In this document: one piece after another, positions 10,386 through 21,979 of the stretch | Numbering within the stretch: position 1 is the stretch's first letter | Layout of the letters: every line of letters begins with the position of its first letter | NCBI RefSeq assembly: GCF_000787575.1 | Contig: NW_012236530.1 | Span: 1 to 64,000 of the forward strand | Direction of reading: 5' to 3' | DNA from: Acytostelium subglobosum LB1 | Taxonomy: Eukaryota; Evosea; Eumycetozoa; Acytosteliales; Acytosteliaceae | DNA length: 64,000 nucleotides | Notes under the pieces: model-generated | Seen by the model: only the letters and a program-made list of their open reading frames with translations | Told to the model about the DNA's origin: nothing | The model's database searches: none | Made by a program: the position numbers and the translations under genes

Positions 10386-10797
10386 ATTGAATATGTATTG
10401 AAAATTCAAAATTAATTTTTTATTTTGATTGTATTAATAGAATGAGAGAATATTTAAAACGTTACCTGTAAATTATCACCGAGATAAATCAATGTCAATC
10501 AATCAGTATAATTTTTTATAAATAAATGTTGGAACGTTCCAGAGATAAATTGTAATACTCGTCGATGTATGATTGGCAATCAACGATAGAGTTCCTTTAC
10601 ATTGACGGGATTGTATATCAATACAATATGAGGCACGCTTGGGAAAATCGCTTTCTTAGCACCAATAATCCCAATTCTACGAAGAGACACATCACCAATT
10701 TAACAATATAAATGTCGTTATGGATATCCATGTCCAGTTTATTGATCCAAAGGAATCTGTGGACTCTTGGACAATTTATCCTTACGTACACAATACA
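10386..10797. other. AT-rich gap between LINE and cas1
   Basis: About 410 bp of AT-rich sequence holding the cas1 3' flank. No open frame, RNA gene or repeat was recognised. Confidence 0.55.
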
Positions 10798-12809
10798 TTA
10801 AAGATTAGCTTTCTGAAGATAGATATTGCAATACCTGGCCAATGCCCACAATGGGAAGATGTTCTTGTAGTTTGAGTAACTGATCATGCAATTAAAGTTG
10901 AACACTCCAATGATGGACTCTTGTGGGAAATCGCCATTTGGATACTGTCTAGAGATCAGGAACTTGATGCCACGCTCTATTGGCTCACGCTGTGGGTACT
11001 TGGCTGCCATCAGAGTGAGAAGTGCCCAACCAGTGTTGACGATCTGTGACTGATCGTTGTGGACGTACTCTTTGGTGACATTGGACATGAAGGATTCACC
11101 CCAGCCACCGTCGTCACGTTGTTTGGAGAGAAGGAACTTGCATGCCTTGACAATGTGCGGCGATGTAAGAGGTTCACCAGCCGCCACAAGACCCTCAACG
11201 CCGAACCACGTTCCATAGGTGAAGCAGATTCCCCAGCTGCCCAACCAGCTGCCATTGTCACGCTGGATGCTCTTGATGAATCTGACACCACGCTCGATTG
11301 AACCATTAACCTCCTTAATTCGTGGATGGTTTGGTGCTTGGCTACGGAAGGCGCACATAGCCTGAATGCAGGCAGCAGAGCACTCTACGTAGGAGTAGTC
11401 GATCATGATGTTCTGGAACACCTCGGATGGGTTGAATTTCTCGAGCCAGTTGGGTCCTCGTTTGTTCTCATAGCTTGCCCATCCACCATCCTTGTTCTGC
11501 AGAGACAGGATGACATTTATGCCCTCTGCGACACGATCGATCGAGATGGGTGCGATATGAAATGGCAGTGAGCGGAGTGACAATGCGGCCTTGACACCCT
11601 CGGCTGTGCAATCTGAGATGGGCCAACCATGGTCCACAGTGGAGAAGGGCCAAGCACCTTTGGAGATATGACGGAAATAGTGATTCATATTTGGCGAGTT
11701 GTCTGGCACCTGGGAGATGTCGAGATAGTGGTTTGCCAGACGCATTGTGTCAGGAAACTGACCAGCGATGCCAGTCTCAACAAAGGCCTGGATGGTGAAG
11801 GCAGTGTCCCAGAGCTGGGATCCATTGTAGCCCTGCATCTTCATACCATCGTTGGCCAACCAGAGATAGTCCTGAAGACGATCGGCGTGCTTGAAGAAGT
11901 TGGGCGACTGTCCTTCACGATCCCATACGCAGAGCATGTTGAGTGTCTTGTTGACTGGTCCAATGTCAATGTACTTGGTCTGCTCATCCTCGTAACGAAT
12001 GTGATCAAAGGTAAAGTCGATGGCCTTGTCCCGGAGCCATTTCGAGTGAACTCCCTCGTACACACCAAGGGCAGCATTGATACCCTTGAGCAGCGTCGAG
12101 TGTGGAGCGTACATATCCAACTTATTGATGGAGTTCTTCTGTGCCGGCCAGTTGATGGTTGAGTAGTCCGTGACGTAGAGCTCCTGACGAAGCTCACGGA
12201 TTAGCGGAGTCTCGGCAGCTGTGGTGCGGCGAGCATAGAGGTAGGACATTGGCAAGTAAACCATTCTGCAATGACACCACCAGCGACCTGGGCATATGGG
12301 GAAGGCATAGGGCACCAACCAGAACTCTATTGGGATTGGATTGAGACCATCCCACGAGTATACATTGAGAACAGCAAGCCAGAACTTGCCCCAGCTGGGG
12401 ATTCCGACCGCGCCTCCGTTGGCTCGTAGAAAGTCACGGGCACGGGTCACGCCTGGGTGTGCGGCTGGCAAGCCGAGAATACGAAGAGACACGTACTGAA
12501 GTGCAGTGCCAAAGATGTCAGAGTGGGCTTCAATGTGCAGACCCCAGCCTCCATCCTTTGGATTCTGACGATTGAGCATATAGCGTATGATCTCACGGCA
12601 ATGTGCCTCGGGTAGCGAGTAACCAGTTACATAGCATGTAATTACAAGACCGGGTAGAAGGAACATTGGACCACCATAGTCACCAGCCCAGTGACCATCC
12701 TCAGTCTGGACTGCCGAGAAGTATTGGAAAGCCTTAGTGATGGCCTCTTGGGGAGATTTGGCTGGTGTCATATTACATCCCTTTGGGCATGTAGTTCCCT
12801 AATATAGAA

Positions 12810-12845
<36 letters not shown>

Positions 12846-13043
12846 AGAGAGTATATGTAAGTGTTAGAACTTTGTAAGACGTGATGATAGACAGATGTGT
12901 TTGTACTAAGGACATGACATGAAATGACATACAGGGGCCTTTAGATTGAGCAAATGGACATCGACATCAGTAGGTTTGTGATCCTTATCCTCAGTGTATC
13001 TCCATGTTTGTCTACCACGATCGACATCAAGTGTCCAAGACAT
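10798..13043 (-). CDS. cas1: Cycloartenol synthase
   Basis: Two exons, 13043-12933 and 12798-10798, encode 703 residues, the usual size. The first starts M-S-W-T-L-D-V-D-R-G-R-Q-T-W and ends at a GTATGT donor; the 134-bp intron holds a GA repeat. The enzyme cyclises 2,3-oxidosqualene to cycloartenol, the first sterol of the amoebozoan and plant pathway, on ER membranes. The acid motif D-C-T-A-E is at about 433-437. H six residues and I two residues before that Asp (D-H-G-W-P-I-S-D) match the positions that separate cycloartenol from lanosterol synthases (H477 and I481 in Arabidopsis). QW repeats such as Q-N-K-D-G-G-W and Q-R-D-D-G-G-W are present. It is divergent from the ABCG gene, 620 bp away. 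Confidence 0.96.
12808..12852. repeat. GA microsatellite in the cas1 intron
   Basis: Uninterrupted GA dinucleotides with minor breaks, lying inside the single cas1 intron; it reads as a polypyrimidine tract near the acceptor in the sense direction. Confidence 0.85.
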
Positions 13044-13664
13044 GATGAATATTAAATGTCGAGTTTGTAAGTTTACAAAGCAATTGGATTGAGAAGAATA
13101 ACGAACCAAATCCCTTATTATATGTATGTGTTTGTTGTGTTTTTGTGTGTGTGTTTGATTGTTTGATTGTTTGATCGCACACCTTTCGCAACTAGTTGTG
13201 TTGTGAACATAAAATATCAATTTTAATTAATTTTATTCATTAAATTTTGTTATATTTTGTTTACCAGGTTTTTGAAGTATCTATCTACCTTTATCTCTTT
13301 ATATTTTATCTTTCTATTTAGTTAAAGAGAGAGAGTATATGAGATAGAAGAGAGAGAAACAAACAAAGAGATAATAAATGCGACCGATCTATTAATGATT
13401 TGATTGGTTAGCCCGATCATTGTTCAAAATATCTCTTTTTGAATTCGAATTTTATTTTATTTTTATAACAACCAACTTTCATCTTTAGGCCTGAACTGTT
13501 TGGATGATCCCCAAACGCCGCGTCCATCCCTCCTGAATCATTTATCCCTCCCCTCCTCATCCTCCTCAGACATCCAAACATCTGTATTATTACTACTACA
13601 AATACTACCACCAATACTACTGTTATTATTACAACTACCTTTAAACAATCAATCTCCATCAATA
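13044..13664. promoter_or_regulatory. Shared upstream region of cas1 and the ABCG gene
   Basis: About 620 bp between two divergent starts. It holds AT-rich blocks, a purine-rich run near 13325-13375, and from 13500 a region whose frame is open into the ABCG gene but lacks an ATG. No defined factor site is recognisable. Confidence 0.4.
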
Positions 13665-15527
13665 ATGTCTCACAGCAGCATAGAGATGGAACCATCCCAT
13701 GGTAGCAATGGGGCTGGTGTCAAGATCCAAAAATCTCGATCCCAGATGGTCTTGCGCAAGGCCGTCACACTATCCTTTAAGGACCTATCCTATGAGGTCA
13801 CTCACAAGAAAAAGAAGATGACACTACTGAGGAATATCAATGGAAGCGTGGCACCAGGTGAACTGGTGGCTGTGTTTGGACCCTCAGGCTCTGGAAAGAC
13901 CACTCTACTCGATATCCTGGCCAACAGAAAGGAGACAGGCCACATTGAAGGCACAGTGCTGATTAATGGTGCGCCTTTCGATGATGACTACAAACGTCTT
14001 TGTTCCTACGTGGTGCAAGAAGACATCCTGCTGCCTACTATGACCGTACGTGAGACACTGCGCTTCTACGCCGACCTCAAGCTACCCACCAGTTGGACGA
14101 ACCGTGAGAAGAGTGAGCGTGTCAACTCTGTGCTCGAACAAATTGGACTGACACATCGTGCTGACATGAAGATCGGTGGAATGTTGCCAGGTGGAATCCA
14201 TATCCGTGGCCTGTCTGGTGGAGAGAAGCGTCGTGTCACCATTGGATGCTCCCTCGTCACTTCGCCATCGATCATGTTGCTGGATGAGCCCACCTCTGGC
14301 CTGGATACAACCTCTGCCATGGCCGTAATGCGTACACTGGTCGAACTTACACAGGATAAGAACGTCACAGTAATCTGCACGATCCATCAACCTCGATCAG
14401 AGATTTACAAGCTGTTCACCAAGGTACTGGTGCTGACAGAGGGTCGTTTGGTGTACTACGGATCGGAACCGGTACAGCACTTCATCGCGCTGGGCTATCC
14501 ATTCCCCGAGCAGACTAATCCTGCCGATTACATTCTGGACGCAGTCACACAGATCAAGGAATCGAAACTGGCAGACGATATTGGAGACCGCTTGGCTGCT
14601 GACTATTCGAATCAAGTGCAGTTGGTGATCAACGAGTTTGGAGTCGGTGCCGACACTGTCAAGACATCACGACGCTATACGACCTCATCGTACAATGTCG
14701 GACTGTTCAGTCAATTCGTCGTACTATTGAGACGCACTGGATTGGATTTCTATCGTAACCCTTCCAACTCGATCATCCGTTTCATTGTTGCTGCTTTTGT
14801 TGGGCTTTTGTTTGGAGCCTGCTTTGCCAACCTATCCATGACACCCAAGGGTGCTCAGAGCCGTGCCGCCGTACTCTTCTACCTGGTTATCAACATGGTT
14901 CTGCAGCCCTTCGCCTCCATCAGTCTTTTCATTTCAAAGCGAACACTGTTCAACGCCGAGCGTGCAGCCAAGCTCTACCACACTCTACCCTACTACCTGG
15001 CCTTGATGTTCTTTGAGTGTCTGGCCTGCGTGATCACCGCCTTTATCCTAGGAACAATCGCCTACTGGTTCAGTGGACTCAACCCTGGTGTTGACAACTA
15101 CTTTTTCTGTATGGCCATCCTAGTGCTGGCACACTTTGCTGGCGACTTCTTCATCCTATTCATCTCATGTATGACGATCCAAGTGGACTCCACGTTTGCC
15201 ATTGGTGCCGGTGTCACCACAGTCTACCAGTTGTTTGCCGGCTTCTTTGTGACGATCAACGAGCTCCCCATCTCCTTTGCCTGGCTGCGCTATATCAACT
15301 TCATCTACTACTCCTTCGAGGCCATGATGGCCAACGAGTTTGAGGGCACCACCATTAATTGTGGCGGTCCTCCTGGCTCTTGTCCCACCGGCGAGGATAT
15401 TCTCGAGATATTTGGCATGCGTCAAGCCAGGAAGGGTATAGACCTAGCAATCGTCGCCTCTTTTGCCACAGCGTTCTTCTTCATCGTATACATTTGTCTG
15501 CACTTCCTTCACAGAGAGAAGAGATAG
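13665..15527 (+). CDS. ABCG-family half-transporter
   Basis: 620 residues from M-S-H-S-S-I-E-M; the frame is open 55 codons upstream without an ATG, so this start is preferred. The ATP-binding domain comes first: Walker A G-P-S-G-S-G-K-T at 72-79, signature L-S-G-G-E at 183-187, Walker B I-M-L-L-D-E-P-T at 203-210, and a switch His in T-I-H-Q-P-R-S. About six membrane helices follow (roughly 375-615), such as F-I-V-A-A-F-V-G-L-L-F-G-A-C-F. This is the ABCG/White layout, and half-transporters must dimerise. Substrate cannot be deduced; lipids, sterols or pigments are typical of the family. It appears intronless. The head-to-head neighbour makes sterols, but a shared role is only a guess. Confidence 0.95.
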   Translation: MSHSSIEMEPSHGSNGAGVKIQKSRSQMVLRKAVTLSFKDLSYEVTHKKKKMTLLRNINGSVAPGELVAVFGPSGSGKTTLLDILANRKETGHIEGTVLINGAPFDDDYKRLCSYVVQEDILLPTMTVRETLRFYADLKLPTSWTNREKSERVNSVLEQIGLTHRADMKIGGMLPGGIHIRGLSGGEKRRVTIGCSLVTSPSIMLLDEPTSGLDTTSAMAVMRTLVELTQDKNVTVICTIHQPRSEIYKLFTKVLVLTEGRLVYYGSEPVQHFIALGYPFPEQTNPADYILDAVTQIKESKLADDIGDRLAADYSNQVQLVINEFGVGADTVKTSRRYTTSSYNVGLFSQFVVLLRRTGLDFYRNPSNSIIRFIVAAFVGLLFGACFANLSMTPKGAQSRAAVLFYLVINMVLQPFASISLFISKRTLFNAERAAKLYHTLPYYLALMFFECLACVITAFILGTIAYWFSGLNPGVDNYFFCMAILVLAHFAGDFFILFISCMTIQVDSTFAIGAGVTTVYQLFAGFFVTINELPISFAWLRYINFIYYSFEAMMANEFEGTTINCGGPPGSCPTGEDILEIFGMRQARKGIDLAIVASFATAFFFIVYICLHFLHREKR

Positions 15528-15662
15528 AAGATAGATACATTAATGTAAAATGTAACACAACAACAACAACGATCCCAACAACAACAACAACCTGTGGATT
15601 AAATAAAGTAACATTACTACAATCTTATTATATCATACAAGAGGTTGTTGACCTTTATCTAT

Positions 15663-17024
15663 TTAATCTGATATTGACTTTTCAATCATCTGCTCAAATG
15701 ACATGCTGTTCATCTCTTCGACAGTGAGAGTGTCTACAATGTCAAACTTGGCACCTTGCGAAGTGAGATAGTCGTCGAGACTCTTCAAGAAGACTGTTGC
15801 ACTCTTGTCACGTCCAATCTGAATGAATGAGATTGACAGATCCTCATCACGAGTCAGTCTGTTGGCTGTGTTGATGATCAATCGTTTGACATCACTCTCG
15901 TTGTTGGGTATACCATCGGTGATGACCAAGATCGTCTCGGGCTTGTTGCCGTTGGCAAAGTGAGCATCGATTGCCTGCTTCAAAACACCGTACAGGTCTG
16001 TCGTTCCGCTGGGCTTCTCTCGTTGGAAAAGACCAATCACAGTCTGGCCATCGCGAATGTTGTCATACTTGGGGTGGCGTGCTGAGGGCGACGAGAAGAA
16101 GTAAACTGAGATTCCGTCAGGATCGGCTTGGCAGGCGAAAGGGGCAATCTTGGAGACTGCATGTGATGCCTGAGTCCACAGTGATCCTGCCATACTGCCA
16201 CTCTTGTCAATGATGAGAGTGTAGTCTCTAGCGTATCTGTGCTTGACGTGGTCAAAGAACTTAACCAAACTGACGCCTCCACCAGCAGATGGAGGTGGGG
16301 CTGGTTGACCGTATTGACCAGCAGGTGGATACTGGCCTGGAGGAGGGGCACCGTATTGACCTGGCTGTTGAGGTGGTGGGTATTGACCAGCAGGTGGATA
16401 CTGACCGGGAGGAGGAGCACCGTATTGACCTGGTTGTTGAGGTGGTGGATATTGACCAGCAGGTGGATACTGGCCTGGAGGGGGAGCACCGTATTGACCT
16501 GGCTGTTGTGGTTGGGGAGGTCCATATGGTCCGGGCTGTTGATATTGTCCTGGAGCACCGTATTGACCTGGCTGTTGTGGTTGAGGAGGTCCATACTGTC
16601 CAGGTTGTTGGTATTGTCCTGGAGGTGGATATTGACCAGGAGGAGGAGCACCGTATTGACCTGGCTGTTGAGGTGGTGGGTACTGGCCAGCAGGTGGATA
16701 TTGACCAGGAGGAGGAGCACCGTATTGACCTGGACGTTGAGGTGGTGGATATTGACCGGCAGGTGGATACTGGCCTGGAGGAGGAGCACCGTATTGACCG
16801 GGTGCTGGTTGTCCGTATTGACCAGGTTGTGGTTGGCCGTATTGACCGGGTGCTAGTTGGCCGTATTGGCCAGGTTGTGGTTGTCCGTATTGACCGGGTG
16901 CTGGTTGTCCATATTGGCCAGGTTGTGGTTGTCCGTATTGACCTGGTGCTGGTTGTCCGTATTGTTGTTGTTGACCACCAGCAGAAGCTGTTGGAGGTGG
17001 GAGGGGTGTGTTGGTCTTTTTCAT
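15663..17024 (-). CDS. vWA-domain protein with PGQYG repeats
   Basis: 453 residues in one exon. The N-terminal 240 residues are low-complexity repeats of two kinds: an 8-residue G-Q-Y-G-Q-P-(A/Q)-P unit and a longer [14 protein letters not shown] unit, resembling the P/G/Q/Y tails of annexin VII and other self-associating proteins. The C-terminal von Willebrand A domain has a complete MIDAS metal site: D-K-S-G-S near 272, G-T-T-D-L-Y, and T-D-G-I-P. It has no signal peptide or membrane segment, so it is probably cytosolic. The nearest known types are copine or TerD-like vWA proteins, but no C2 domain is present. Tail-to-tail with the ABCG gene, 135 bp apart. Confidence 0.9.
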   Translation of the reverse strand: MKKTNTPLPPPTASAGGQQQQYGQPAPGQYGQPQPGQYGQPAPGQYGQPQPGQYGQLAPGQYGQPQPGQYGQPAPGQYGAPPPGQYPPAGQYPPPQRPGQYGAPPPGQYPPAGQYPPPQQPGQYGAPPPGQYPPPGQYQQPGQYGPPQPQQPGQYGAPGQYQQPGPYGPPQPQQPGQYGAPPPGQYPPAGQYPPPQQPGQYGAPPPGQYPPAGQYPPPQQPGQYGAPPPGQYPPAGQYGQPAPPPSAGGGVSLVKFFDHVKHRYARDYTLIIDKSGSMAGSLWTQASHAVSKIAPFACQADPDGISVYFFSSPSARHPKYDNIRDGQTVIGLFQREKPSGTTDLYGVLKQAIDAHFANGNKPETILVITDGIPNNESDVKRLIINTANRLTRDEDLSISFIQIGRDKSATVFLKSLDDYLTSQGAKFDIVDTLTVEEMNSMSFEQMIEKSISD

Positions 17025-17267
17025 TGTGAATATAGATTTATATATATAAATCTGAAGAAAGATATATATATTTATATATATAACTTATAACTAAAAAAGA
17101 AATGAATGAACTAGTGAATGAACAAGTGAAATGTAAGTATGTATGAATGAAAAAAAAGAATTCAGTCTGGGTCACAAACTTCAACCCCCACCCGATTCTT
17201 GAGAGAGCACGAATCCCCAGGGTGGGATTGTGATAAGCCAGCAGTGTAGTTTATTGTGTCATGCGAA

Positions 17268-19181
17268 TCATTGGACATAGCCATCCTTTCGCAAATAGCA
17301 TAGGATCTGTTCAACAGCCTGAGAGACGGTGGTGTGAGATGTATCTATGCGCAGTTCAGGGTTGGCTGGTACCTCATATGGATCGTCAATGCCAGTGAAG
17401 CCCTTGAGCTGGCCGGCACGAACTTTGGCATACAGACCCTTGCGGTCACGCTTCTCGCAAACCTCGATTGGTGTGCTGATGTGCACCTCGACAAAGCCAC
17501 CATTGGCGTTGATCAGATTGCGAACAAACTCACGGGCACCTTCGTATGGTGCAATCGGAGCACAAATTGCAATGCCGCCAGACTTGTTGATCTCAGAGGC
17601 AACGAATCCAATGCGCTTGATGTTAAGGTCGCGGTGTTCCTTGGAGAATCCCAACTCACTCGAGAGGAACGTGCGAACGATATCGCCGTCCAAAAGAGTG
17701 ATGGTGCGTGATGTCGCTGCCAGAAGGGCCTCGTTGAGTGCATTGGCGATTGTCGACTTGCCACTGCCAGAGAAACCGGTGAAGAAGATGGTGAAACCCT
17801 GCTTTGACCTCGGTGGACATGAGTCACGAAGGATCTTGACCACCGACTCGTAGGTGAACCAGTTGGGGATCTCCCCACCTGTGCGCAGGAGATGACGTAG
17901 CTTAGTGCCAGAGATGTTGGACGTCTCCAGGCCCTCGGGAACTTTGTCCACTGGATAGTATTTATCGTGAGCGGCTACGTAGACCATCATCTGGAAGGGG
18001 AGGATCTTGACACCCAGCTCGGCCTCATGACGCAGGGCATTCTCCTGTGCCTCGTAGGGCTCATAGAATGACTTTCCATTCTTGTCCTCACCTGGACCAG
18101 CGTGATCGCGACCAACAATGAAGTGGGTTACGCCAAAGTTCTTGCGAATGATTGCATGCCAGAGCACCTCACGAGGGCCACCCATTCTCATGGCCAGTGG
18201 CAGTAGTGAAAGAGTAGCCAGATCCTCTGGATAGGAGCTCATGATTGATTGATAGCACTTTACACGAGTGTGATAGTCAATGTCGCCAGGCTTTGTCATG
18301 CCAACCACTGGGTGTATAAGTAATTTGCAGCCTGGGTTGCACTCTGCAGCTCTCACGGTCAACTCTCTGTGTGCCCTGTGCATGGGATTCCTTGTTTGGA
18401 ATGCAATGACCTGAGTCCATCCATTGGCATGGAAGAGTCTTCTGACCTCCATTGGTGTTCCTATTTGATATTTGATTTGGTATTAGACGTTTGATTGATT
18501 GATTGATTAGTGAACTAGGATCTTACTTCTAAGAGAGTTGTAGTCATAGTGTACAGGAAGCTGAGCTCCCTCCAGCTTGCCAGAGATGTAGTATTCCTTG
18601 GACTTGAGAATTCCATCAACACCTGGATGATAGGGGTCGATGGAGCCCATCGTCATCTGACACTCCTTTTGTTTGTCAGGCTTGTAAATGGACGATACAT
18701 TCAGTACGGCAATCAAGTTACCCTCCTCATCTCTAAGTGCTACATCCTTGTTGGTGGATGCATTTATATTGTTTACCTATACAGCGTCGCAGAGTTGACA
18801 AAGTCAATGTTGTGTTAATAAGTCAGCGCTGAGATGGATATGGTGAGTGATGGTGAAACTTACAAATTGCTCATCAACATCCAATGTGATTGGCATGGGG
18901 AACAAAAGACCTGATGGAAGACGCATCCTCTCGACAACACCATTATAGGTCAGTTCGTCCATGAATGAAGTTAGTGGGGAAAAGCCACCATTGATTATTA
19001 GCTCAATGTCACACTGGTGACGACGTGTCAGCAGCAGTGAGGGGATGTTAACGGCACGGGCCTTCAAAGCGACGAGCTCGTCATCCTTGAGCAGCAGGTC
19101 AATGAGCTTGCCTCCGTGGGGCGTGTTTCCAGGGCAAAGTTGGTCGCTGTCGGCTTCGTCCAATAGTCCAACGGGTATCAT
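17268..19181 (-). CDS. Bifunctional ATP sulfurylase / APS kinase
   Basis: Three exons (19181-18864, 18776-18527, 18460-17268) give 586 residues. The N-terminal ATP sulfurylase makes APS from sulfate and [13 protein letters not shown] near 211-220 and G-R-D-H-A-G-P-G near 306. The C-terminal APS kinase makes PAPS: an intact P-loop G-F-S-G-S-G-K-S-T near 418-426, then D-G-D-I-V-R-T and the F-S-K-E-H-R-D-L-N block. The order sulfurylase-kinase is like fungal ATP sulfurylase, but there the kinase-like part has lost its P-loop and is regulatory. Here it looks catalytic. Animal PAPS synthases have the reverse order. The first intron lies after F-V or D-E-Q-F and both introns are GT-AG. Confidence 0.95.
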
Positions 19182-20241
19182 GGTTACTTAATAGTATAGT
19201 GTTATAAGTAGTAGTAGTTGTTAAAGTAGTAGTAATAATATATAGTAAGGAGGTGTTGTACAATGAGTTCTGATTTGTATGTGTTGACTATTGAGTTGTT
19301 TAGTTGGGTAGGTTGGTAGGTAGCCAGTTAGTTTAGGGATTGACGACAAAAGTGGTGGGTGTACAATGTGTCGTGTGGGGTGTCCAAGGTATGAAACTTG
19401 GCAATCGAATCGTCACCTGGTAGTATCTCAATGGTGTGTATGTGTGTGTGAGTGTGTGTGTTATGACATACCAAATCAATTGTAAATATATGTTTGGAAG
19501 AAATAATGTGATTGAAAAGTATAACTGTTTACTAAAGTCAGTAAGATTGAGACCTCTTTTTAAGGTATCTATTTAAGATAATGTTCAATTCATCGTTTGA
19601 TTATGAAAAACAACACTTTTCCAAAGAAAAATCTGGTGGAATCAAGATACTTTTTTCTAATTGGCAGTTGGGCCATTAATAAAACCAATTTTTGCACACC
19701 CCTTGATTTTTTTTAACTTTTATTTAATAATAATAAATATACTTATGACTAGTATTATCTAGATCTAAGTAATAAATATATTTAATATTACTAAATCTAT
19801 CACCAAAGTCCTGGACTTCGGTTTTGATTAGTTTGGTGTCGATAACTTTTTTTTTTTGATTTTTGGATTGAAAAATAAATCGAAATAATTATCAAAAACC
19901 AAAAACCCACACAATAACAACAATCAAATCCACGCGCCAGCAGTATGCTTTGTAATAATCGTACTCTCAAAGAAATAATAACAAAATTGTAATACCATCC
20001 CAACATTATTATAAACTTCACAACAACAACTCAAACAAATAGAGCAGTTGGTCCATCATCATCATCATCGTTTTAGGTAGTTCGACATCACCATCAATCA
20101 CTGTATTAGTATGTAACGTAACGATCACAGTCAATCAATCAATCAATCAATCAATCAACAATGTAGACTTTCTCTTAACACCTCATCTACTTTAGTTAGA
20201 TAGTTTCATAGTAGCTAAACAGGCAATAAATAGTAATAATA
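19182..20241. promoter_or_regulatory. Shared upstream region of the sulfurylase and PTEN genes
   Basis: About 1.06 kb between divergent genes. It contains a GT-rich run (19437-19462), AT-rich blocks around 19680-19800, an A/T homopolymer near 19848, a CATC run near 20056 and a CAAT tetranucleotide run near 20133-20160. No further gene is seen. Confidence 0.45.
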
Positions 20242-21633
20242 ATGAGCAGCATCCTACGAAACGCAGTATCAAAGCAAAAGAGAAGGTATCAAAAGGATGG
20301 ATACGATCTTGATCTATCTTGTAGGTTTTCTCATTGGCGTTCTCTCTCTACACACATCACATGTGATTGATAACTTACATATCGTCATCATCATCATCAT
20401 CATTCAGATATCACACCTAGAATCATAGCAATGGGATTCCCAAGTGAGAAGATGGAGGGAGTGTTCAGGAACCCAATGAAGGAGGTTGTCAAGTTCCTCG
20501 ATCACAAGCACAAGGATCACTTCAAGGTCTATAACCTGTGCTCTGAGCGCGACTATGATCACAGCAAGTTCTATGGCCGAGTGGGACACTTCCCATTCGA
20601 CGATCACAATGCACCCGAGTTCAGCCTGATTGAAAAGTTCTGTCAGGACGTACACGAGTGGCTCCGCGACAAGGACAACATCGCAGTGATCCATTGTAAG
20701 GCCGGAAAGGGCAGAACGGGTCTGATGATCTGCTGCTACCTAATCTACTGTGGCGAGTGGCCAGAGACAGAGAACTCGCTCAAGTTCTACGCTGCAGCAC
20801 GCACCTACAATCAGAAGGGTGTGACCATCCCCAGTCAGATCCGTTATGTTCACTACTTTAGTCGCTATCTACGTGAGAAACTTCCCTACAACCCACCAGA
20901 GCGTGTTCTTAGGAAGATCGTCCTCAAGCCACTGCCCAACGTGGCCAACCTCGGCGACATCAACTTCAACGTCTGTGTCGGCAAAAAGACAGTGTTCAAC
21001 TCAAAGGAAGATCAATTGAACACCACTGTCAGCAAGCAGGACAAGAAGAAGGGCAAGAAGAAGGACAATGGATCGTCCAGCTCATCATCATCAACTGCAC
21101 AGCTCACAATGACCAAGCAGCAGAGCCAGAGCATACTGAGCAGCTTGAGCAACAGCACCGTCACTAATTTTGATCAGCAGGCCTATAACCAACACTATGG
21201 ACGCGACGCAGAGGACCACGATGAATACATATCCTTTGACATTGGCAAGCTTCCAGTGCGTGGTGACGTACGTGTCGAGGTATGCGAGAAGGGTGACAGA
21301 CTCTTTATGTTCTGGGTGAACACATCCTTTGTGTCGACGCACGAAGTTGTAATCAAGCCTGGCTTGGACAAGGCAAACAAGGATAAGAAGCATAAGAATT
21401 ATCCTCAGGACTTCCGCGTGGAGCTGACTTTTGACGAACAGACCGAACACAGCACCATCAAGCACGACACGGTTGTAATCAAGACCGAGGCATCAGCATT
21501 TTCCATCAACAACACAGGCGCCAGCAGCCAGAGCCACCTCCGATCATCCACATTGAATGGTGGAGGCGTCAACCATCGCGACGAGGATGACGACGAGGAC
21601 AGCAGTGACTCTAACGATGAAGAGATGAATTAA
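20242..21633 (+). CDS. pten: PTEN phosphoinositide 3-phosphatase
   Basis: Two exons, 20242-20320 and 20408-21633, 434 residues. The start M-S-S-I-L-R-N-A-V-S-K-Q-K-R-R-Y-Q aligns with the basic PI(4,5)P2-binding N-terminus of PTEN. The phosphatase loop is H-C-K-A-G-K-G-R-T-G (catalytic Cys about 123) with the two lysines that give 3-phosphate specificity. Next comes a C2 domain from about 190, interrupted by a K- and S-rich insert (K-K-K-G-K-K-K-D-N-G then polySer) near 225-250. The acidic tail ends D-S-N-D-E-E-M-N, with no PDZ ligand. PTEN removes the 3-phosphate of PIP3, and in dictyostelids it is needed for chemotactic polarity. The 87-bp intron falls after D-L-D-L-S, where the human residues are D-L-D-L-T. 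Confidence 0.97.
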
Positions 21634-21979
21634 AGCATTCGATATGAGTAAGAGAGGTAGTGAGAGAGAGCTGGAGTTCCTTCTACAAGGAAGGTGAAGA
21701 GGAAGGAAGATGGCGAACAACAACAACAAACTTTATTTATATTTTCCAACAGCATCAATACTAGCCACTTACCTATTCTAAATAAAGGATCTTACATCTA
21801 CCGAACAACAATCATGTCATTAGGGAGGTATTTCATTGTTTAAAAAGGTATTGCAGAGGTAGACATATCCTGTTATTGATGTCTACAAATGATCAGTTAA
21901 TTGACTAACCATCCTTATGGTCCACACAGCCCATATGTTCTAGCTGGACAAGTTACAATTGAAATATTTAATTTATTAG

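Noticed and set aside
11629-12162. 177-codon plus-strand frame opposite cas1
   Set aside because: It is antisense to a conserved enzyme and has no family resemblance; openness follows from the codon bias of the real gene.
16239-17029. Two long plus-strand frames opposite the vWA gene
   Set aside because: They are shadows of the PGQYG repeat coding sequence; their repeats arise from the sense repeats.
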